This document shows positions 15,186 through 20,023 of a DNA stretch of 20,023 nucleotides, piece after piece. Every line of letters starts with the position of its first letter. Within the stretch, counting starts at the first letter, position 1. The position numbers and the translations under genes are program-made. The DNA is taken from NCBI GenBank assembly GCA_022728415.1, contig JAIJJM010000008.1, positions 1 to 20,023 of the forward strand, given 5' to 3'. The stretch comes from Collinsella sp. (GTDB lineage: Bacteria > Actinomycetota > Coriobacteriia > Coriobacteriales > Coriobacteriaceae). The notes under the pieces are model-generated. The model did no database searches, was not told the DNA's origin, and saw only the letters and a program-made list of their open reading frames with translations.

Positions 15186-16420
15186 AATACATATCACATG
15201 CTTTTGTTTTATTTACTGGTTTATTCTCATCGGCACAATCTTTTGCAACCAATTGTATTATTGATGCTGTTTTTCAAAAGAATGAAAAATGGAATTCATA
15301 TTCCATTGACATAAAAGAATTAGAAAACAGCAGGCAGGCTAACATAAAAAGAATGTTGCCTAGTATTAACATCGGTGTAGGCCAATACATACAAAATAAT
15401 CAATGGCTTACAGATATTTCAGAGAGTAACTTACATTTGTCACTATCTTACGATTTTTTATCAGGTTTTGAGACAATAAAAGAAAATGACAGGTTAGATG
15501 TTGTTAAGCGTTTAAAATATATTGAATTGCTTTATGCTCGTAATGATTATATAATTAACCTGTTCTCGAAAATAGTTGATTACAAAGCAAAGAAATCACA
15601 AATCAAGTTAATGAGAGAACAGTATAAGAAACTAGAAAAAGAATATGAGTCGACAAAAGAACAGGCGTTTTTAGGAATTGTATCAACTTTAGATGTTGAT
15701 ATACGCTCTAACGTCTTGAATAGAATGAAGCTCGATATTGAAACTCTGGAGGAAGAATTAAACATTTCGTTTAAAAAAATATTTGCAGAGTATCATATTC
15801 CAAAAGAGATGCTTTTAAATATCACCTACGATAAACTAAAAGCATGTAAAATATATGATTTCCAGTCATTATTAAAAGAAAACAATAAATGGAGATTACT
15901 CGCAAATACAATTGATTATGATATAAAAAAAATTTCTGATTATCCATCCTTTTATTTATCACTGGGAATGATGCCTAAAAAAGGCGGAGCTTTAAAAGAT
16001 TTTAGCTTTAAAGAAATGGATTATAATGCAAGTTTAGGAATAACATTCCCTTTGATGAGAATATTTGACACATCAGAAAATCAAAAGACACAAGCGATGC
16101 ATATATCTCAAATCCACAATGAGTATATTAGAGAGTCTATTAAACTAGATATATTACATAAAGAAATCTTTACAAAGCTAACATTATTGAAAAAACGCAT
16201 CCCCATTTTAGAAGATGAGTTGAATTTAAAAAAAAGAGAAGTTGAGTATATACATGAACGAATTAAGAGTAAACAAGATACTATTTTAAATTATTTATCA
16301 TCTATAAATAGCTTATATGAAACAGAAACCACGATCCAAAGAGTCGAATATGATATTGAATATTATAGTCTATACCTTTATTTTCTTCGTCAGTGTGATA
16401 CCTATAAAAGGCATGTGTAA
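15182..16420 (+). CDS. aatA: AatA, TolC-like outer-membrane channel of the dispersin exporter
   Basis: The 412-residue protein is a TolC-family outer-membrane component, and its gene is the classical EAEC diagnostic target. A signal peptide covers 1-22 (AQSFA/TNC). The mature part is largely helical with two repeats: a helix-strand-helix unit beginning at NSYSIDIKELENSRQANIKR with the strand INIGVGQYI, and a second one from YDIKKISDYPSFYLSLGMM to YNASLGITFPL, as in the two halves of TolC. Long coiled-coil helices (about 125-195 and 300-365) fit the periplasmic tunnel. The start is GTG at 15182, overlapping the aatP stop, with AAAGG (15168-15172) 9 nt upstream inside aatP. The 3' end overlaps aatB. 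Its role is to form the exit channel for dispersin. Confidence 0.9.
   Translation: MKYISHAFVLFTGLFSSAQSFATNCIIDAVFQKNEKWNSYSIDIKELENSRQANIKRMLPSINIGVGQYIQNNQWLTDISESNLHLSLSYDFLSGFETIKENDRLDVVKRLKYIELLYARNDYIINLFSKIVDYKAKKSQIKLMREQYKKLEKEYESTKEQAFLGIVSTLDVDIRSNVLNRMKLDIETLEEELNISFKKIFAEYHIPKEMLLNITYDKLKACKIYDFQSLLKENNKWRLLANTIDYDIKKISDYPSFYLSLGMMPKKGGALKDFSFKEMDYNASLGITFPLMRIFDTSENQKTQAMHISQIHNEYIRESIKLDILHKEIFTKLTLLKKRIPILEDELNLKKREVEYIHERIKSKQDTILNYLSSINSLYETETTIQRVEYDIEYYSLYLYFLRQCDTYKRHV
16338..16343 (+). promoter_or_regulatory. Ribosome site that decides the start of aatB
   Basis: AAAGAG lies 6 nt before ATG at 16350, inside the end of aatA. An earlier in-frame ATG at 16317 has no comparable site and would place 11 polar residues before the signal sequence. 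Confidence 0.5.
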
Positions 16421-17141
16421 TGTTTATTATGGCGTGTTACGTGGAAGCCAAATTGTAAAATACAAAAGTCCTTTTCCAGGCATTGTTAACTTATCTAATA
16501 TATTTGAAGGTGATATTTTTAACTCTGAATGTACATTATTTTCTGTCCATAATCATGAATACATTTCTAAGAGAGACATTATAAATAAAAAGAAAGAAAT
16601 GGAGACACGAAAGCTAACAGGTCTAAAAGATTCAAGAAAACACTTAGCTGCTATGTTTGTAAAGGGCTTTATCTCAAAAAAAGATTTGCAGGAGATAGAG
16701 CAGGAAATTAATAATGTTGAATTATCAATTATGAGTTTAGATATTGAATCAAAAAACATAGAATCTTTATTGAGATTATCATCACCATCGTTGTCTGCTC
16801 CCTTTATCATTAGAGACATATTTGTAACGGATGGACAGTATGTTAATTCTGGCGATGATATTATATCTATAGAATTATTGAGTAATTTCTATATAGATAT
16901 AACCATAGATCCTGTTGATATAAATGGTAATTTAAAAAATAAAAGAATAAGATATCGTTCTTTAGTTGATTCATTCACTGGTTCTGCCACAATTTTTAAA
17001 ACAAGTCGCGCATACAAACCAGATGAAGTTTCATCTGGTTTACGCTTGGTTACCTTATTAATTCATGGGAAGTGGGAAGAATTATCAAATAATTTAGATA
17101 CTGCATTTGAGATTTTCATTGATGATAAAGATAAGAATTAA
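16350..17141 (+). CDS. aatB: AatB, membrane-fusion-like periplasmic component of the dispersin exporter
   Basis: From ATG at 16350 the product has 263 residues. It starts with a hydrophobic signal or anchor (about 1-23, ILNIIVYTFIFFVSVIPIKG). It looks like a small HlyD/MacA-type adaptor: a lipoyl-like half (YKSPFPGIVNLSNIFEGDIF), a helical hairpin of about 80 residues (SKRDIINKKKEME to SKNIESLLRL), the second lipoyl-like half (APFIIRDIFVTDGQYVNSGDD) and a beta-rich C-terminal domain. This would bridge AatP and AatA. A start at 16317 would add 11 residues. It overlaps aatA by 71 bp and aatC by 20 bp, so the operon is tightly packed and probably translationally coupled. The role of AatB is less well defined than those of the other Aat proteins. 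Confidence 0.85.
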   Translation: MILNIIVYTFIFFVSVIPIKGMCNVYYGVLRGSQIVKYKSPFPGIVNLSNIFEGDIFNSECTLFSVHNHEYISKRDIINKKKEMETRKLTGLKDSRKHLAAMFVKGFISKKDLQEIEQEINNVELSIMSLDIESKNIESLLRLSSPSLSAPFIIRDIFVTDGQYVNSGDDIISIELLSNFYIDITIDPVDINGNLKNKRIRYRSLVDSFTGSATIFKTSRAYKPDEVSSGLRLVTLLIHGKWEELSNNLDTAFEIFIDDKDKN

Positions 17142-17751
17142 CAGTAAACATGTAGAAAATCGCACTATTCTAAATAATAAAACAATTGAAATAAAGAAAG
17201 GTTCGTTTAATATTATAACTGGGCCATCGGGAGTTGGTAAAAGCACTCTGTTAAATATTATTGGTTTATTAGATCACGAGTTCTTTGGAGAATATTTTTT
17301 TTTGGGAGAAAAAATAGATGTAAAAAACAATCATGAAACTACAGACATTAGAAAAAAATATTTTGGTTTTACTTTTCAAGACTCACTAATTAATATGAAA
17401 CAGAATACCATAAGAAATCTACTATGTTCTGTTTCATATAATGAATTAAAAGAGGCAAGAAAAAAAAGTCAAGAGATGCTAATGAGAGTTGGTTTGTCTG
17501 AGATAAATCGTAATGTATCATTCCTTTCAGGTGGAGAGAAACAAAGGTTGGCTCTTGCGCGAGCATTAATAAAAAACCCCAATATACTTTTAGCCGATGA
17601 ACCTACAGCCAGTTTAGATATACAAAATAAAAAACTAGTTATGGATATCTTATCGGATTATAATGATGGGGGAGGAACTGTAATCATGGTAACTCATGAT
17701 CTTGAGTTGGTTAACGATAAGATGAATCTAATTCAATTGCTGAATTCATAA
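17122..17751 (+). CDS. aatC: AatC, ATPase of the dispersin exporter
   Basis: From ATG at 17122 the product has 209 residues and all the motifs of a LolD/MacB-type ABC ATPase: Walker A GPSGVGKS (34-41), Q-loop Gln86 in FGFTFQDS, signature LSGGEKQR (135-142), Walker B ILLADE (155-160) followed by PTASLD, and the H-loop His192 in MVTHD. It powers dispersin export with AatP. A TTG at 17107 would add five residues. The ATG lies inside the end of aatB (20-bp overlap). A run of nine T residues (17295-17303) lies in the coding region. The aatD start follows 12 bp after the stop. Confidence 0.92.
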   Translation: MIKIRINSKHVENRTILNNKTIEIKKGSFNIITGPSGVGKSTLLNIIGLLDHEFFGEYFFLGEKIDVKNNHETTDIRKKYFGFTFQDSLINMKQNTIRNLLCSVSYNELKEARKKSQEMLMRVGLSEINRNVSFLSGGEKQRLALARALIKNPNILLADEPTASLDIQNKKLVMDILSDYNDGGGTVIMVTHDLELVNDKMNLIQLLNS

Positions 17752-17763
17752 AATAATATTACG

Positions 17764-18975
17764 ATGAACTTTTTAATTATTTCTTTGTATTTACTTTGTT
17801 ATTATTATGCATCACGGAAAAGTTGGTCATGCCTTTTTTTAATATCATTTCTGGAAGCTTTTTTTTTATGCATAAATATGTTTAATCAAAATATCAGTCT
17901 GATATCCGATAGTTTAGGTCTGTTTTTTATGCCAATATTATTCGGTTATAACATTGTTGTTTTTACAACATTTGCTTTTCTAAATCGATATCTTTATTGG
18001 GGAGGGGGGGTACATGCTTTTTTATTGACTGCCATGTCAACTCTTGGTTTAATAATACCATTAAACCCCTTAATTCTATTGTATAATGAGTTTTCAAGTT
18101 TTCTACCTGTGACTGATATACCTGCTTTAAATTTATTTATTTTAAATTTGTTTCCCACCATCATTTTCAAATTCAACATTATATTTTATATCGCATTAGC
18201 ATCAATTATCTCTTACATATTTTTTACGGAACGAACACCGGCAAGCATATATCATAAACCACTAAACATTGTGGTCGTACAGGTAGGCTTGTATTTAAGA
18301 AACAATGGTTTTAATAATAATATTTATAATGATTTAGAGGCTTACATTAAAGGTAAAAAAGTTGACTTAATAGTTTTTTCCGAAAATGTATTTTTCGGAC
18401 ATAAAAATGACTATATAAAAAAGAAAACAGATATCTTCATCAATAATTTAAAAGATGGTAGATATAATTTTAAATATGGAATAGTTATGAATCTTTATGG
18501 CTATAATGATATCAACAATGTAGTTTCTGTATTTTGGCATAAAAATTCATTTATCACCCACCAAAAGACAAAATTAATACCTTTTTTTGAAAAAAGATCA
18601 GTATTTAACTCATATGAACCATTGTCGTCATCTTTTTTATATTATAACAAAGAAAAAAAACAAAATATATTTAACATCAAGCAACATATAGTGGGTGTTC
18701 ATATATGTTATGAGGCGCTATTCCCTGAGATCTTCATCCCAAAATATAATATTAGTCTTATTCAATCTGATTATTCACGACTGAATGGCGGTTATAATTA
18801 TGATAATGTGCTTATCAATGGCAGTATTCTATCAAAATTTGCTGTCGCCCCAAACATTCCATTCATAAATGTCCAGAATTATGGAGGTACAGTTCTGATA
18901 AAGAATGACTGGACTATCGATATGGGCTTGTTTAATAAATCCAAAACAGAAGCTTTTTTATATGTTCAACTGTAA
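17764..18975 (+). CDS. aatD: AatD, glycine N-acyltransferase for dispersin (Lnt-like)
   Basis: The 403-residue protein has an N-terminal membrane part (several helices in about 1-155) and a C-terminal periplasmic carbon-nitrogen hydrolase domain, as in apolipoprotein N-acyltransferase Lnt. The nitrilase triad is complete: Glu207 in VFSENVFF, Lys268 in HQKTKLIPF (aligned with NKNHLVPF of Lnt) and Cys315 in VGVHICYEALFPE. AatD is known to attach an acyl chain to the N-terminal glycine of mature dispersin, and the aap product here does expose such a glycine. At 403 residues it is shorter than Lnt (about 510). It ends the aat operon. Seven G residues in a row (18004-18010) fall in codons near 81-83. 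The start ATG at 17764 lacks a strong ribosome site, so translation may depend on aatC. Confidence 0.93.
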   Translation: MNFLIISLYLLCYYYASRKSWSCLFLISFLEAFFLCINMFNQNISLISDSLGLFFMPILFGYNIVVFTTFAFLNRYLYWGGGVHAFLLTAMSTLGLIIPLNPLILLYNEFSSFLPVTDIPALNLFILNLFPTIIFKFNIIFYIALASIISYIFFTERTPASIYHKPLNIVVVQVGLYLRNNGFNNNIYNDLEAYIKGKKVDLIVFSENVFFGHKNDYIKKKTDIFINNLKDGRYNFKYGIVMNLYGYNDINNVVSVFWHKNSFITHQKTKLIPFFEKRSVFNSYEPLSSSFLYYNKEKKQNIFNIKQHIVGVHICYEALFPEIFIPKYNISLIQSDYSRLNGGYNYDNVLINGSILSKFAVAPNIPFINVQNYGGTVLIKNDWTIDMGLFNKSKTEAFLYVQL

Positions 18976-19074
18976 CTCTCTTTTTCTAATATGTTAAAGC
19001 ATCAAAGGTTAAAAATAACGTCGGTCATCATACTTCATGAACCCGCAAAAATCATTTCGAAGTTTCGGGTGCTT

Positions 19075-19149
19075 GTCGGATAAGGACAGTTCATTGCTGG
19101 ACTGCCCTCCCCTAAGAACGGTGCATACCGGTTTCCCGGTACACCGCTC
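19075..19149 (-). ncRNA. Group II intron domains V and VI with branch adenosine
   Basis: Domain V is exactly 34 nt (19149 to 19116, minus strand). It begins GAGC, which includes the catalytic AGC triad. The outer stem of nine pairs, a 2-nt bulge AU on the 3' side, the inner stem ACCGG/CCGGU and a GAAA tetraloop all match the canonical domain V fold. Domain VI follows (19112 to 19078) as a stem with an unpaired A at 19081, the expected branch point. The next six bases TCCGAC lead to a likely 3' splice site after 19075. Confidence 0.88.
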
Positions 19150-19238
19150 AAGCCTTTATAAGCCCTTTTTGAGAGAGCCGGCTTCACAACGGTGTAACTG
19201 TCGATGGCAATTTGGATGTAACAAGACAAGGTTAAATA

Positions 19239-19499
19239 TGTGAAATACTTATTCCTGATCCAGCGTTTACCTTTCTTTGGATGGCGTCTCACACACCATT
19301 GCCACACTTTTAACCATATCTGGTGATCAATATAGCAGAACATTTTCTTTGCTAATACATGACGATGATAATTCACCCATCCCCGAATGACGGGATTTAG
19401 CTGGGATATCAGTAACCATGCAGGCGATGCTTTGTTCTTCTCTATAATTGATCTTATCTTGTGAAGAAAGTTTTTCAGATTCATCCTTGAGGGTTTGAT
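19239..19499 (-). pseudogene. ltrA: Group II intron maturase, C-terminal fragment
   Basis: The translation starts at the broken end with IKPSRMNLKNFLHKI and continues through QLNPVIRGWVNYHRHV to QWCVRRHPKKGKRWIRNKYF. This is the maturase (domain X) region of group II intron reverse transcriptases, which helps the intron RNA to fold and splice. The reverse transcriptase domains upstream are absent. After NKYF the frame continues without similarity into domain V, so the D and endonuclease regions are either missing or lost by deletion. The fragment cannot be functional. Confidence 0.82.
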
Positions 19500-19500
19500 G

Positions 19501-20023
19501 TGTGTGATTCATAGACATCGTTTCACTATAATACCTCACTATGAACAGGGAAATTGAGCCGCGGCTACAGTGGGTAAAACTCTATGAAACGTCCGGTGAT
19601 GCAGGATTTGTATGCCGTCGCTGTGGCATTTCTCGGCCCACATTGCGTAAATGGTGGCGCAGATATCTGGCTCAGGGCATCGCTGGTATGGAAAGCCACA
19701 GCCGTCGCCCCAAGCGTTCACCATCAACGAAAACCGGCACTTGCGAAGTCGCTCTGATTCTGGAGTTACGTTTTCAGCGAAATCTGGGAGCAAGACGTAT
19801 TCAAATCGAGTTAAAACGACTTCATTCAATCTCACTGGCAATAGCAACAATCCACAAAGTCCTTTGCCAGAATCAGGTTAAACCTGTTGTTAAATTTCGG
19901 CTTAAAGCTGATTTCATTCGCTACGAACGCCCTGTTCCCGGTGATCGGGTTCAGATGGATACCTGTAAAATTGGCCCCGGCTTAAATCAGTACACATCTG
20001 CTGATGATTGCACTCGCTACAGA
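19501..20023 (+). mobile_element. IS481-family element, left part (runs off the window)
   Basis: The similarity to the group II intron stops at about 19500, and a new element begins with TGTGTGATTCATAGACA, followed 40 bp later by a transposase gene. The left end is inferred from the break in intron similarity and the TG start; the right end lies outside the window, so the terminal repeats could not be compared. Confidence 0.6.
19541..20023 (+). CDS. IS481-family transposase, N-terminal part (incomplete at window end)
   Basis: From ATG at 19541, 161 codons are open to the window edge. The N-terminus is a helix-turn-helix region (about residues 10-50, ETSGDAGFVCRRCGISRPTL then RKWWRRY), followed by a second helical segment (LELRFQRNLGARRIQIELKR) and the start of the integrase core. 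In the core, PVPGDRVQMDTCKI carries the first catalytic Asp and TSADDCTRYR the following strand. This layout is that of IS481-family transposases. The rest of the catalytic core is outside the window, so I cannot say whether it is intact. Confidence 0.85.
   Translation, partial: MNREIEPRLQWVKLYETSGDAGFVCRRCGISRPTLRKWWRRYLAQGIAGMESHSRRPKRSPSTKTGTCEVALILELRFQRNLGARRIQIELKRLHSISLAIATIHKVLCQNQVKPVVKFRLKADFIRYERPVPGDRVQMDTCKIGPGLNQYTSADDCTRYR

Larger units (their letters stand above)
19075..19500 (-). mobile_element. Group II intron, 3' fragment
   Basis: Read on the minus strand, the fragment runs from the maturase (X) domain of the intron-encoded protein to domains V and VI and the 3' splice site. 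The 5' part of the ribozyme and the reverse transcriptase are missing, cut near 19500 by the neighbouring IS481-type element. The predicted intron end is at 19075, so the DNA from 19074 leftward toward aatD would be the original 3' exon. Confidence 0.8.

Noticed and set aside
1..20023. tRNA, rRNA, CRISPR array, replication origin or integrase-type attachment site
   Set aside because: I looked for tRNA cloverleaf ends, regularly spaced repeats and iterons and saw none that could be supported.

Overview
The window looks like part of a large virulence plasmid (or island) of Escherichia coli or a very close relative. The reasons are an IS150 copy, a salmochelin (iro) locus, an Afa/Dr/AAF-type chaperone-usher adhesin operon and the dispersin export genes aap and aatPABCD, which are the signature of enteroaggregative E. 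coli (EAEC). The virulence genes from about 6.6 to 19 kb are clearly AT-rich, while the iro block and the insertion sequences are GC-richer. The window is a mosaic assembled from separate sources.

Layout. 1-156: strong hairpins of unknown origin, perhaps the end of an insertion sequence. 157-2473: 3' part of iroN, split by a complete IS150 (298-1741) with a 3-bp target duplication. 2518-4788: intact iroE and iroD on the minus strand. 4892 to about 6155: a decayed C-terminal remnant of iroC with frameshifts and a probable internal deletion; iroB is absent. 6612-11083: a four-gene FGL-type fimbrial operon (chaperone, usher, AfaD-like subunit, AfaE-like adhesin). 11084-11580: non-coding or weakly coding DNA with unusual nested and interleaved inverted repeats. 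11581-11928: a divergent dispersin (aap). 12080-13901: two truncated insertion sequences (IS481/IS3-like and IS66) fused head to head. 14043-18975: aatPABCD. 19075-19500: the 3' end of a group II intron with an intact domain V and VI. 19501 to the end: the start of an IS481-family element.

How the genes work together. The fimbrial operon should build thin fibres or a sheath on the outer membrane. The aap-aat set should make and export dispersin, a small surface protein that keeps aggregative fimbriae extended. By family knowledge, AatD acylates the glycine exposed when the dispersin signal peptide is cut, and AatPABC moves the acylated protein out. Both halves of that pairing are visible: a glycine at +1 of the mature protein, and a complete Glu-Lys-Cys triad in AatD. 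No regulator of the AggR type lies inside the window. The iro locus cannot work as a salmochelin system here: receptor and exporter are broken and iroB is missing, and only the two esterases are intact.

Identifications were made by reading the sequence and from memory of the families; no database search was possible. The adhesin allele and the small open frame at 11238-11480 could not be assigned.
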